From contig NZ_CP147918.1 in NCBI RefSeq assembly GCF_039645975.1, positions 1,550,001 through 1,614,000 of the forward strand: 64,000 nucleotides of DNA, written 5' to 3'. Made by a program: the position numbers and the translations under genes. Positions 43,368-52,236 of the stretch are shown here, piece after piece. How positions within the stretch are numbered: position 1 is the first letter of the stretch; each line of letters opens with the position of its first letter. This DNA comes from Sulfurimonas sp. HSL-1716. Its GTDB lineage: Bacteria > Campylobacterota > Campylobacteria > Campylobacterales > Sulfurimonadaceae. The notes under the pieces are model-generated. The model worked only from the letters and a program-made list of their open reading frames with translations. It did no database searches and was not told the DNA's origin.

Positions 43368-44105
43368 ATGAGTATAATCAAGATAGATATGAATTCACCG
43401 GAATTTCAAGCAGAGCTTGAAAAAACCGTCCGTTTTACGGATAAAGTGATCAATCAGTTCGGCTGGGAATACAACCCTGAAGATATGATCAACGAGGGTG
43501 TCCAAATGGGACTTGCCCGCAATAAGATGATGTACAACAAAAGATTTTGCCCATGTTTCATGGTCGAAGAGGTCGAAGGAAAACCAAAAAGCGTAGAAGA
43601 CAGAGTATGTCCTTGTACTCCTGCTATTGAAAAAGAGATCCCCGAAGAGGGTGTATGTCATTGCCAGATATTTTGTACTCCGGAATATGCCGCTAAAAAA
43701 AGAATCGAGATGGGTATGGAAGAGGTCGTTCACCAACATTCCCGCGGTCTGACCAAAGAGGAATGCGAAGTTTTGGTAAACAACAGCGAACTCGATTCAG
43801 ACGAACTTATATCGCTGCTTGAAGCGCGTGAGCTCGGAATGGTCAAGTTTAAACTTGTCGACGTCCGCGAATACATGGAGTGGCAGATGGGTCACATCAA
43901 AGGCGCAGATCAGCTGATCCCGACAAGCAGTTTCTTCAATACGCTAAACGAATCTCAGCTTGATAAAAATGAAAACATCATCGTCTATTGCCATGTAGGA
44001 AGCAGAAGTGCACATGTTGCAAGAATATTGAAAGATATGGGATATACCAAGATAGGGAACTTGACACACGGTATTATTTCTTACGACGGTGAGATTGAAC
44101 GTTAA
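43368..44105 (+). CDS. Ferredoxin-thioredoxin reductase catalytic chain fused to rhodanese
   Basis: 245 residues. The N-terminal FTR-beta domain (about 1-115) has the full Cys set: C61-P-C63, C81-P-C83, C97-H-C99 and C103, which hold a [4Fe-4S] cluster beside a redox disulfide. The C-terminal rhodanese domain (about 140-245) has the active loop C208-HVGSRS. It may couple ferredoxin electrons to sulfane sulfur or thiol handling. 14 bases after argG. Confidence 0.92.
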   Translation: MSIIKIDMNSPEFQAELEKTVRFTDKVINQFGWEYNPEDMINEGVQMGLARNKMMYNKRFCPCFMVEEVEGKPKSVEDRVCPCTPAIEKEIPEEGVCHCQIFCTPEYAAKKRIEMGMEEVVHQHSRGLTKEECEVLVNNSELDSDELISLLEARELGMVKFKLVDVREYMEWQMGHIKGADQLIPTSSFFNTLNESQLDKNENIIVYCHVGSRSAHVARILKDMGYTKIGNLTHGIISYDGEIER

Positions 44106-44122
44106 TAAATTTAGGATAAACT

Positions 44123-44569
44123 ATGAAAGTATTATTGACAAAAGATGTAAAAGGCTTGGGTAAAGCCGGAGAAGTAAAAGAGGTCAAAGACGGTTACGGA
44201 AAAAATTTCCTTATCGGGAAAGGCCTTGCACAGCATGCGACCAACGATGTTTTGGCGCGTCATGCCGCCCAGGAAAGAAAAAGAAAAGAGAATGAAGCCC
44301 AGGAGATTGCAGAATTAAAAGCTCTTGCTCTCAAACTGGATAAACTGGAGATAGTCATCACAAAAAAAATAGGCCAGAATAACCACCTTTTCGGTGCAGT
44401 GACCAAAGATGAGATAGCAAATGCACTGCAAGAACAGCATGGTATCGAAATAGACAAAAAACATATCGTCTCAAAGGAAAACATCAAAACCGTCGGTGAG
44501 CACGATATAGATTTCAAACTGGGACACGGTCTGCATGCGACTTTGCATGTAGATGTTGTCGGTGAATAA
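44123..44569 (+). CDS. rplI: Ribosomal protein bL9
   Basis: 148 residues. It begins [18 protein letters not shown] followed by [10 protein letters not shown], the L9 N-domain, then a long helix rich in E and K and a C-terminal domain ending HVDVVGE. Overlaps the hslV ATG by one base (TAATG). Confidence 0.96.
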   Translation: MKVLLTKDVKGLGKAGEVKEVKDGYGKNFLIGKGLAQHATNDVLARHAAQERKRKENEAQEIAELKALALKLDKLEIVITKKIGQNNHLFGAVTKDEIANALQEQHGIEIDKKHIVSKENIKTVGEHDIDFKLGHGLHATLHVDVVGE

Positions 44570-45114
44570 TGTTCGACGCTACGACCATACTGGCATATAA
44601 AGGCAAAAATAAAGCGGTCATAGGCGGCGACGGACAGGTGACGTTTGGCAACAGTGTTCTAAAAGGCAACGCTACCAAGATCAGAACTCTTTATAACGGC
44701 AAGATCCTCGCGGGATTTGCCGGAAGTACCGCCGATGCATTTAACCTTTTTGAAATGTTCGAAGATTATTTGACAGACAGAAAAGGCGACCTTCTCAAAG
44801 CCGTCATCGATTTTTCCAAAGCCTGGAGAAAAGACAAAGTTCTGCGCCGCTTAGAAGCAATGATGATCGTACTTAATAAAGAGCATATCTTTATTCTTAC
44901 GGGAAACGGTGATGTCGTAGAGCCTGAAGACGGCGAGATCGCATCTATTGGCAGCGGCGGCAACTTTGCGATCTCTGCGGCACGCGCTCTTAAACGTCAT
45001 GCACAAGGCATGGACGAAGAATTTTTAGTCGAAGAAAGCTTAAAGATCGCAGCAGAGCTTTGCATCTACACCAATCACAACATTAAAACACTTATATTAG
45101 AGGAAGACTCGTAA
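44569..45114 (+). CDS. hslV: ATP-dependent protease peptidase subunit HslV
   Basis: 181 residues. Threonine protease; the catalytic Thr is Thr5 after a short MFDA propeptide (ATTILAYKG). Then [24 protein letters not shown] and ICIYTNH. It pairs with HslU encoded next, overlapping by one base (TAATG). Cytoplasmic proteasome-like complex. Confidence 0.96.
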   Translation: MFDATTILAYKGKNKAVIGGDGQVTFGNSVLKGNATKIRTLYNGKILAGFAGSTADAFNLFEMFEDYLTDRKGDLLKAVIDFSKAWRKDKVLRRLEAMMIVLNKEHIFILTGNGDVVEPEDGEIASIGSGGNFAISAARALKRHAQGMDEEFLVEESLKIAAELCIYTNHNIKTLILEEDS

Positions 45115-46442
45115 TGGATATGACTCCAAAAGAGATCGTAGAGTATCTGGATAACTATGTCATCGGCCAAAAAGATGCAAAAAAAAGCATTGCACTGGCG
45201 CTGAGAACCAGATACAGAAGAATGCAGCTTGACAAGAATATCCAAGACGAAATAATGCCAAAGAACATCCTGATGATAGGTTCTACAGGTGTCGGAAAAA
45301 CCGAAATATCCCGCCGTCTTGCAAAGATGATGAAAGTTCCTTTTATCAAGGTCGAAGCCAGCAAATATACCGAAGTCGGATTTGTAGGACGTGATGTCGA
45401 GTCTATGATAAGAGATCTCGTCGTCGCATCGATCTCGATCGTAAAGACGGAAAAAGAGGAAGAGAATGCCGAAAAGATAGAGAACTATGTCGTAAACAAG
45501 ATAGTCGAAAAACTTCTGCCTCCTATCTCCGATCTGGCTTCCGAACAGAAAAAAACCGAGTATAAAGAGCTTTTAAAAAAAATGGAAGACAAAGTCGTAT
45601 CGAACGAAATGGACGATAAAATCATCAAGATCGATCTGGCAAAGGCATCTGTCGAGTTCAATGATACGAATCTCCCGCCCGAGATGGTGAAAGTCCAGGA
45701 ATCTTTTACAAAGATGTTCAGCTCACTTTCCAAAGAGAACAATACCGTAGAAGTCACGGTAAAAGACGCAAAACAGCTTCTCCGTCAAGAAGCAAGTTCA
45801 AAACTGCTTGATATGACCAATATCCATAACGAAGCGTTAAAACGCGCAGAAGACGGCGGTATAATCTTTTTAGATGAGATCGACAAGATAGCTGTCAACT
45901 CTAAAAGCGAAGGCAGAAACGATCCGAGCAAAGAGGGAGTCCAGCGCGATCTGCTTCCCATAGTCGAAGGAAGCAGCGTCACTACAAAATACGGCGTGAT
46001 CAAGACCGACCATATTTTATTTATTGCTGCGGGAGCCTTTCATCTATGCAAGCCCAGCGATCTTATTCCGGAGCTTCAAGGACGTTTTCCTTTACGTGTC
46101 GAACTTGAATCTTTAGATGAAGAATCGCTTTACAAAATACTTGTTCAGACAAAGAACTCTCTGCTTCGTCAATACAAATCTCTGCTGGATGTGGAAGGCG
46201 TCGAACTGGAGTTTAGCGAAGAATCGATCCGTGCGATCGCAAAAGTCTCGCACAGAGCGAACGAGATAACCGAAGATATAGGGGCAAGACGTCTGCATAC
46301 CGTACTTGAAAAAGTTTTAGAAGACGTAAGCTTCAATGCCGATGAGTTCAGCGGTCAAAAATATATCGTTACGCCGGAACTCGTTCACGAAAAACTTGAC
46401 CTTGTCGTCGAGAACCAAGATCTTTCAAGATATATACTATAA
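45114..46442 (+). CDS. hslU: HslU unfoldase ATPase subunit
   Basis: 442 residues, AAA+. Walker A GSTGVGKTE (about 60-68), pore loop KYTEVGFVGRDVE, intermediate domain (about 105-225), Walker B IIFLDEIDK, sensor and C-terminal DLSRYIL, whose tail docks in HslV. Its presence alongside ClpP2/ClpX2 and presumably a housekeeping ClpXP gives the cell several self-compartmentalised proteases. Confidence 0.97.
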   Translation: MDMTPKEIVEYLDNYVIGQKDAKKSIALALRTRYRRMQLDKNIQDEIMPKNILMIGSTGVGKTEISRRLAKMMKVPFIKVEASKYTEVGFVGRDVESMIRDLVVASISIVKTEKEEENAEKIENYVVNKIVEKLLPPISDLASEQKKTEYKELLKKMEDKVVSNEMDDKIIKIDLAKASVEFNDTNLPPEMVKVQESFTKMFSSLSKENNTVEVTVKDAKQLLRQEASSKLLDMTNIHNEALKRAEDGGIIFLDEIDKIAVNSKSEGRNDPSKEGVQRDLLPIVEGSSVTTKYGVIKTDHILFIAAGAFHLCKPSDLIPELQGRFPLRVELESLDEESLYKILVQTKNSLLRQYKSLLDVEGVELEFSEESIRAIAKVSHRANEITEDIGARRLHTVLEKVLEDVSFNADEFSGQKYIVTPELVHEKLDLVVENQDLSRYIL

Positions 46443-46450
46443 GGCAAAAT

Positions 46451-47326
46451 ATGAGCAAATGCGGTTTTGTAGCACTGGTAGGACGTCCAAACGCAGGCAA
46501 GAGCACACTGATGAATTCGATTCTCGGAGAAAAGATCGCGATGGTCTCCCAAAAAGCCAATGCGACAAGAAAACGCTCCAATGCAATCGTTATGCACGGC
46601 GATGCCCAGATCATCTTCGTCGATACTCCGGGACTGCATGAAAAAGAGAAGATACTCAACCAGTTCATGCTCGAAGAAGCGTTAAAAGCGATCGGCGACT
46701 GCGATCTCATCGTATATCTTTCACCCGTCACCGATTCACTCGAGCATTATGAAAAATTCTTAAAGATCAACGGCGGTAAGAAAAAACATATCGTGGTCCT
46801 CAGCAAGATAGATCAGGTCTCGCAGGAGAAACTTTTCAAACGTATAAACTCTTATAACCAGTATTCAGACCGGTTCGAAGCTTTGATACCTGTGAGTATC
46901 TCAAAAAAAGTCGGGCATAAAGATCTGCTGGACACGATAGTAAAGTACCTCGATGAATCTCCGTATCTGTATGACCCTGAAGATATTACGACACAGATGC
47001 TAAGAGATATTTACAGAGAGTTCATAAGAGAAGCTATCTTTGACAACGTCAGCGACGAGGTTCCCTACGAATCGGACGTTATCATCGATAAAATAGATGA
47101 AAAAAGAGATATAGATCATATACGGGCGACAATCATACTTGAAAAAGAGAGCCAAAAAGGGATCATTCTCGGAAGCGGCGGCTCTACGATCAAAAGAATC
47201 GGAAAAAGTGCACGACTTAAAATTGAACAGCTTTCTGGTAAAAAAGTGTTTTTGGACCTTTTTGTTTCCGTTAAAAAAGGCTGGACAAACGATAAAAAAT
47301 TTTTAGAGGAGATCGGTTATAAATGA
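46451..47326 (+). CDS. era: GTPase Era
   Basis: 291 residues. G1 GRPNAGKST (about 10-18), G3 DTPGLHEKE, G4 LSKID, C-terminal KH domain with GSGGSTIKRIGKSAR. It binds 16S rRNA 3' end during 30S assembly. Overlaps the L,D-transpeptidase-like gene (TAAATGAT). Confidence 0.96.
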   Translation: MSKCGFVALVGRPNAGKSTLMNSILGEKIAMVSQKANATRKRSNAIVMHGDAQIIFVDTPGLHEKEKILNQFMLEEALKAIGDCDLIVYLSPVTDSLEHYEKFLKINGGKKKHIVVLSKIDQVSQEKLFKRINSYNQYSDRFEALIPVSISKKVGHKDLLDTIVKYLDESPYLYDPEDITTQMLRDIYREFIREAIFDNVSDEVPYESDVIIDKIDEKRDIDHIRATIILEKESQKGIILGSGGSTIKRIGKSARLKIEQLSGKKVFLDLFVSVKKGWTNDKKFLEEIGYK

Positions 47327-48285
47327 TAAAGGTATTATTAGTTCTGGTATTTGTAAACTTTGCTTTTGCACAAGACATACTGACACAATATAGGCTAAAC
47401 GGGATAGACGGCATCGAACAAAGGCTCGATCAAGAACTGTCGGAAAAATCTTATTGGGACAAAGTGTTGAGTCACGCCGACACAAAATACGGATATTTCG
47501 AAGCAGATATGGACATCCTTACCTGTAATAAAAAGGAATCTTCGCTTGAACTGCATGTAATGGACAAAAACAACACTTTTCATGAGATAAACAACTACAG
47601 TGCGTTCACGGGAAAATACAGCGGCGACAAAATGAAAGAGGGAGATCTAAGAACACCCGTGGGGATCTATACCATTGTGAAAAAGATCGATAAGATCGAT
47701 TCCTTTTACGGTCCTTTGGCACTTGTGACCTCATACCCGAACCTTTACGACAGATACAACAATAAAGACGGCCACGGTATCTGGATCCATGGTCTGCCTA
47801 TAAATAAAGAGAGAGACGAGTTCACAAAAGGATGTATCGCCATAGGCAACGACGATATCGTTTGTCTGGATAGAAAAATAAACTATGACAAGACTCTGCT
47901 TATCATAAACGATACGAACATCAAAACGTATCCTTCAAAAGATGATCTCTCCGTCATCCTTGCAAACCTTTATAAATGGAGATATTCTTGGATATACAAC
48001 GATCTAAAAACCTATTTGAGTTTTTATGACGAATCTTTTAAACGCTTCGACGGAATGCAGATCAATGATTTCAAGAAATATAAGACCAGAATATTCAATA
48101 AAAATGAAAAAAAGAGCATCGTATTTACCAATATATCGGTGATCCCTTATCCAAACTATGAAAAAAACATCTATGAGATCAGTTTTAATGAGACTTACAG
48201 ATCGGACAGTTTTTCGTTTTCAGGTAATAAAAAACTGATCGTGCAGTTAAGCGACACCGCATTTAAAATACTAACAGAAAGATAA
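47323..48285 (+). CDS. Csd6/Pgp2-type L,D-carboxypeptidase (YkuD fold)
   Basis: 320 residues. Signal peptide (about 1-16), YkuD domain with catalytic His156 (HGLPI) and Cys171 in TKGCIAIG, then an NTF2-like C-terminal domain (about 210-320, YKWRYSWIYNDLKTY). This two-domain layout matches Csd6/Pgp2, which trims peptidoglycan tetrapeptides to tripeptides and sets helical cell shape in Helicobacter and Campylobacter. The next gene is Csd4-like. Confidence 0.88.
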   Translation: MIKVLLVLVFVNFAFAQDILTQYRLNGIDGIEQRLDQELSEKSYWDKVLSHADTKYGYFEADMDILTCNKKESSLELHVMDKNNTFHEINNYSAFTGKYSGDKMKEGDLRTPVGIYTIVKKIDKIDSFYGPLALVTSYPNLYDRYNNKDGHGIWIHGLPINKERDEFTKGCIAIGNDDIVCLDRKINYDKTLLIINDTNIKTYPSKDDLSVILANLYKWRYSWIYNDLKTYLSFYDESFKRFDGMQINDFKKYKTRIFNKNEKKSIVFTNISVIPYPNYEKNIYEISFNETYRSDSFSFSGNKKLIVQLSDTAFKILTER

Positions 48286-48286
48286 G

Positions 48287-49576
48287 ATGCTGCGCTTTTT
48301 TCTTGCAATATGCATGATCTTCGTATCTGCACAGGCCTATGATTTCAACTTTATCAAAAAACACGGAACCGATAACAACAATACGCTGCTGGTCATAGGA
48401 GGTATACACGGTAACGAGCCCGGCGGATACTTTTCCGCGGAAATACTTGCTTCGCACTATAAGATAAAATCCGGTAATCTGTGGATCGTTCCAAACTTAA
48501 ACGCAAGAAGCATTCAAGCCGACAAAAGAGGCGTCTTCGGTGATATGAACCGCAAATTCTCAACGATCACCAAAAATGACCCCGACTTCGACATAGTTTC
48601 CGATATCAAAAAGATCATCCTCGACAAAAACGTAACGCTTATCATCAATCTTCACGACGGACACGGATTTTACAGGAACAAGAATTTAGGAACTATTTTC
48701 AATCCTAAGGCATGGGGACAGACCTGCGTCATCGATCAGTGTAACTTAAAAAACAGCGCGACATATAACAATATGGATAAAATCGCGACAAAAGTGAAAG
48801 AGAACATCAACAAAAGCCTTATTGAAAACCATCATATATTCAACGTCAAAAACACCAATACCAAATTTGACGACGAAGAGATGAGACACTCTCTTACCTA
48901 TTTTGCCGTAACACACAACAAGCCTGCATTCGCGATAGAAACGAGTAAAAACCTTTCAAGTCTTTCACAAAAAGTTTATTATCAATTAAACGCCATAGAA
49001 GAATTTATGACCATTATGAACATCAAATTCGAAAGAGATTTTAAACTTGATTCAAAAGATATAACGAACATAATAAACGATTATGGAAGTATTATTATAA
49101 ATGGTAATATTTTATTAGATTTGCGAGATATAAAAAAATCTTTAAGTTTTATTCCGCTACAATGGAGAAATAACGATTTTGTGTTTTCTAGTTCAATAGG
49201 GAGTGTAAAAACACAAAATGGCTCTTTTGATTTATATGTCGGAAACAAGAAGATAACGACCTTACACAGAGAAAACTTCTCTCTTTGTAAAAAGTCGGAC
49301 AATAATGTTTCTATAGAAGTAGATGGAAAAGTTAAACAGTTCAAATTCGCTTCAGAGTTTTTCGTTAATGACGATTTTAAAGTAGTGAATTCTAATAACC
49401 TAAGGGTAAACGTCATCGGATTTACCGACAAAACTCATAAAAACGAAAGCGGTTTGACGATCAACTATAAATCTTTGGATAAAAATTACTCGATAGATAA
49501 TCATAAAAAAAGATTTCGTATCGAATTTTATGATAAGAGTTCGTTCTGCGGAATGATCCTCGTTAATTTTAGGTAG
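48287..49576 (+). CDS. Csd4/Pgp1-type D,L-carboxypeptidase (M14)
   Basis: 429 residues. Signal peptide (about 1-17), M14 peptidase domain with zinc ligands His41 and Glu44 (HGNEPGG) and His123 (NLHDGHG), and a C-terminal beta-rich domain (about 245-429). It should cleave peptidoglycan tripeptides to dipeptides. One base separates it from the Csd6-like gene, so both trimming steps are encoded in tandem. Helicobacter Csd4 uses an unusual Gln ligand; here it is a regular His. Confidence 0.88.
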   Translation: MLRFFLAICMIFVSAQAYDFNFIKKHGTDNNNTLLVIGGIHGNEPGGYFSAEILASHYKIKSGNLWIVPNLNARSIQADKRGVFGDMNRKFSTITKNDPDFDIVSDIKKIILDKNVTLIINLHDGHGFYRNKNLGTIFNPKAWGQTCVIDQCNLKNSATYNNMDKIATKVKENINKSLIENHHIFNVKNTNTKFDDEEMRHSLTYFAVTHNKPAFAIETSKNLSSLSQKVYYQLNAIEEFMTIMNIKFERDFKLDSKDITNIINDYGSIIINGNILLDLRDIKKSLSFIPLQWRNNDFVFSSSIGSVKTQNGSFDLYVGNKKITTLHRENFSLCKKSDNNVSIEVDGKVKQFKFASEFFVNDDFKVVNSNNLRVNVIGFTDKTHKNESGLTINYKSLDKNYSIDNHKKRFRIEFYDKSSFCGMILVNFR

Positions 49577-49584
49577 GTGTCAAA

Positions 49585-51120
49585 ATGAATCAAGAAAAGC
49601 AGCAGAGTTTTACAAGCGTCATATCTGTTGATCCATATAAAAGAGAATATTATAAAAGTGTATCTAGTCACCTAAGTCAAGAATCGGATCCAGGATATTC
49701 TAAAAGTCAGTATGCCATATCCTATCTTGGAACAAAAAGTTTTATCAGCGCACTGATAAGCGTAAGTAAAAATATACCAGAAGACGACCTGCCCGATGTC
49801 ATAGAAAACAAAGTATACGAAGAACTGGCTCTTGATATGGCCATTTCGTATAAAACGAACTATATCGAAGCATACAACAATGTGGATGAGAGCAATAGGT
49901 TCTTCCACGTATTCGTCGTCGATCCTCTTACCCTGGACGAAGATTTCAAAAACGTCGTAGAAGACATAAAGTATATCGATCAGATCATCCCCGCTCCACT
50001 ATTGTTAAAAACGCTCTATACGAAAGAGATCATTGACGATGCGGGAGTCCACTGCTTTATATATTTTCAAGAAAACGACACCTTTTTAACCATATATAAT
50101 GAAAATGAGTTCGTCTATACAAAATCCCTGAAATATTCGTTAAAAGAGATCTACGAGAGATTTTGCGAACTTCTCGGAGAACAGCTTCCTCTTGATATAT
50201 TCCTTCAGATCTTGTCAAACGAAGGATTGGCGACAGCGAACAAAGAGTACCAAAAACATCTGATCAAACTTTTTGCCGAAGTCTTTTTACATATCAGCGA
50301 TGTATTGACTTATGCGAAAAGAGCGTTTGAGATAGAAAAGATCGATCATATTTATATCGGAAGCGAACTTACCGGTATCGCAGGACTCGACGAATACGCT
50401 CAAACATATCTTGCCGTGAAGGCGAGCACTTTCGATTTTGACTATGGATATACTTCCGATACCGGTCATATCAACCAGCTTCATGCTCTTATGCAGCTTT
50501 ATACCACGATGCCCGGCGAGCAGAGATATGAATGTAATTTTACCGTCTTTAACAGACCTCCTCCTTTTATAAAAAGAGAAAGCGGAAAACTGATCCTATT
50601 AACCTCTGCTGCTTTGGTGATAGGACTTATATATCCTATTGTGAACTGGTCACTCGCTTATGCGGAAAGTCTGAGATACGCCATTTTGGACACAAAATAT
50701 ACCGAAGTACATAATACAAGGGTTACGCGAGAGGCTACGATAAAGCTGAAAAAAGCACACAAAGTAGAAGCCCAAAAACTAAAAGACGCAGAGGAAGACG
50801 AGTATAACAACAAAAAGAACACGCTAATGAAGATCCGTGATGTCAAAGTCAACTACCCTATGAAATCTAAACATTTGGCAGAATTGACAAAAGACCTCAA
50901 CAGATACTCGATCATGCTCACAAACATCTCATATGATGAAAAAGAGGGGAAAAAAGCGTTCGTATTTACTTTGATGTCGACGACTGACAAAAAGATCACC
51001 GAACTGCTGGAGTATCTAACGAAATCAAAAACTAACAAATACAAATTCTCTTTAGAAAGTATAGATTATAATGAAAAAGAGAAACAGTATATTAGTGAAC
51101 TGAAGGTAACACTGCTATGA
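49585..51120 (+). CDS. mshI: PilM/MshI-like actin-fold protein fused to PilN-like domain
   Basis: 511 residues. The N-terminal part (about 20-310) reads as a PilM/MshI-like ATPase-fold assembly protein. Then a transmembrane helix (about 335-355, LILLTSAALVIGLIYPIVN), then a coiled coil (about 370-430) and a C-terminal PilN-like domain. So it joins PilM and PilN roles in one chain. First gene of the MSHA-type operon; overlaps the PilO-like gene (ATGA). Divergent in sequence, so the family is inferred from layout and order. Confidence 0.72.
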   Translation: MNQEKQQSFTSVISVDPYKREYYKSVSSHLSQESDPGYSKSQYAISYLGTKSFISALISVSKNIPEDDLPDVIENKVYEELALDMAISYKTNYIEAYNNVDESNRFFHVFVVDPLTLDEDFKNVVEDIKYIDQIIPAPLLLKTLYTKEIIDDAGVHCFIYFQENDTFLTIYNENEFVYTKSLKYSLKEIYERFCELLGEQLPLDIFLQILSNEGLATANKEYQKHLIKLFAEVFLHISDVLTYAKRAFEIEKIDHIYIGSELTGIAGLDEYAQTYLAVKASTFDFDYGYTSDTGHINQLHALMQLYTTMPGEQRYECNFTVFNRPPPFIKRESGKLILLTSAALVIGLIYPIVNWSLAYAESLRYAILDTKYTEVHNTRVTREATIKLKKAHKVEAQKLKDAEEDEYNNKKNTLMKIRDVKVNYPMKSKHLAELTKDLNRYSIMLTNISYDEKEGKKAFVFTLMSTTDKKITELLEYLTKSKTNKYKFSLESIDYNEKEKQYISELKVTLL

Positions 51121-51746
51121 AAACAAATATTGAAGACTACCTTTACAAGATAGATAACGTACTCAACCAAAAGTCTAAAAAAGATCTGTATATGCTGTAT
51201 ATATTGATAGTCGTCTCTATAATCGCACTGTCATATCTGACTTTGTTTGATTCATCCAAAGCGCTTTTCGACCAGGAACACGCAAAAGTCGAAAGACTCC
51301 AGCAGAAACTAAATGTCGACAATGAGTACCTGAGGATAAACACCGAACTTACGGTCGCTCAGCTGGATAAAGAGATCAAAACGTTAAAAAATCAATACAT
51401 GATGTACAAAGATTATAATGAATATATAAAATATCAGATCGAAAGGATCTCTTCTTTGTTCTATGATGAGCAGACATGGGGAGAATATATCGATTCGATT
51501 TCCGAAAATGCTAAAAAATACAATGTAAAAATACTTAATTTCAATAATAAATATGCAACGAACAGCACGACCTTCGGACATGTCCTTGATATCAACGTAA
51601 GAGTGGACGGAACGTATAAAAATACGCTCAAGTTTATAAACTCTATCGAGCAGAGCTTTTTGGTCGTTGATCTGCACAACCTCTCTATGAAAGCCGAAGA
51701 CAAGCTGTATAGCGATCTTAATATCTCGGTATGGGGGATCAATTGA
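51117..51746 (+). CDS. mshJ: PilO/MshJ-like inner-membrane assembly protein
   Basis: 209 residues: a short cytoplasmic start, one helix (about 24-44), coiled coil (about 50-105), then an alpha/beta periplasmic domain with VRVDGTYKNTLKFINSIEQ and LHNLSM, typical of PilO/MshJ. Links the PilM/N-type protein to the secretin through the PilP/MshK-like protein that follows. Confidence 0.78.
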   Translation: MKTNIEDYLYKIDNVLNQKSKKDLYMLYILIVVSIIALSYLTLFDSSKALFDQEHAKVERLQQKLNVDNEYLRINTELTVAQLDKEIKTLKNQYMMYKDYNEYIKYQIERISSLFYDEQTWGEYIDSISENAKKYNVKILNFNNKYATNSTTFGHVLDINVRVDGTYKNTLKFINSIEQSFLVVDLHNLSMKAEDKLYSDLNISVWGIN

Positions 51747-51747
51747 T

Positions 51748-52227
51748 ATGAAGAATATAATCTTAATTCTAAGCGTATTGCTTATGTCATCCGTTGTTTT
51801 CGCCCAAGGTGCCGTCCCTATAGAAAAAGCGCCTCAAGGGACCGTAAAAAGCAAAGAGCTGTCCTGGGTCGATGAACAGATAAGAGCTATCATACCGGCA
51901 AGAAAAGGAACGACCAATGCCTTTATAGATACGATCAACCAGCCTTTTATCTTTGTCGTCAAAAAAGAGAAAGCAGAAAATGCCCAATCTAAAACGGCCT
52001 CGGGCACAAGAGTCTTCAAAAAACGTCGAATATGGCCTCTAAGAGTCACTTTGATAATAAATTCAAAAGCGTTCATCAACGGCAGATGGTACGGTATAAA
52101 CGATAAAGTACGAGGCTACAAAGTGACTTCTATCGATAAAGTAAAAGTGTCTCTTGTAAAAAACAAGAAAGTAAAAATATTATCGATAAAAAAAGATAAT
52201 AAAAATATAAAAATCAATACAAAGTAG
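51748..52227 (+). CDS. mshK: PilP/MshK-like periplasmic protein
   Basis: 159 residues. Signal peptide (about 1-19, SSVVFAQ), then a flexible stretch and a small basic C-terminal beta domain with INGRWYGINDKVRGYKV, like the HR domain of GspC/MshK. It should connect the PilO-like protein to the secretin. One base after mshJ. Sequence similarity is too weak for certainty; position supports it. Confidence 0.7.
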   Translation: MKNIILILSVLLMSSVVFAQGAVPIEKAPQGTVKSKELSWVDEQIRAIIPARKGTTNAFIDTINQPFIFVVKKEKAENAQSKTASGTRVFKKRRIWPLRVTLIINSKAFINGRWYGINDKVRGYKVTSIDKVKVSLVKNKKVKILSIKKDNKNIKINTK

Positions 52228-52236
52228 GAAAATAAT

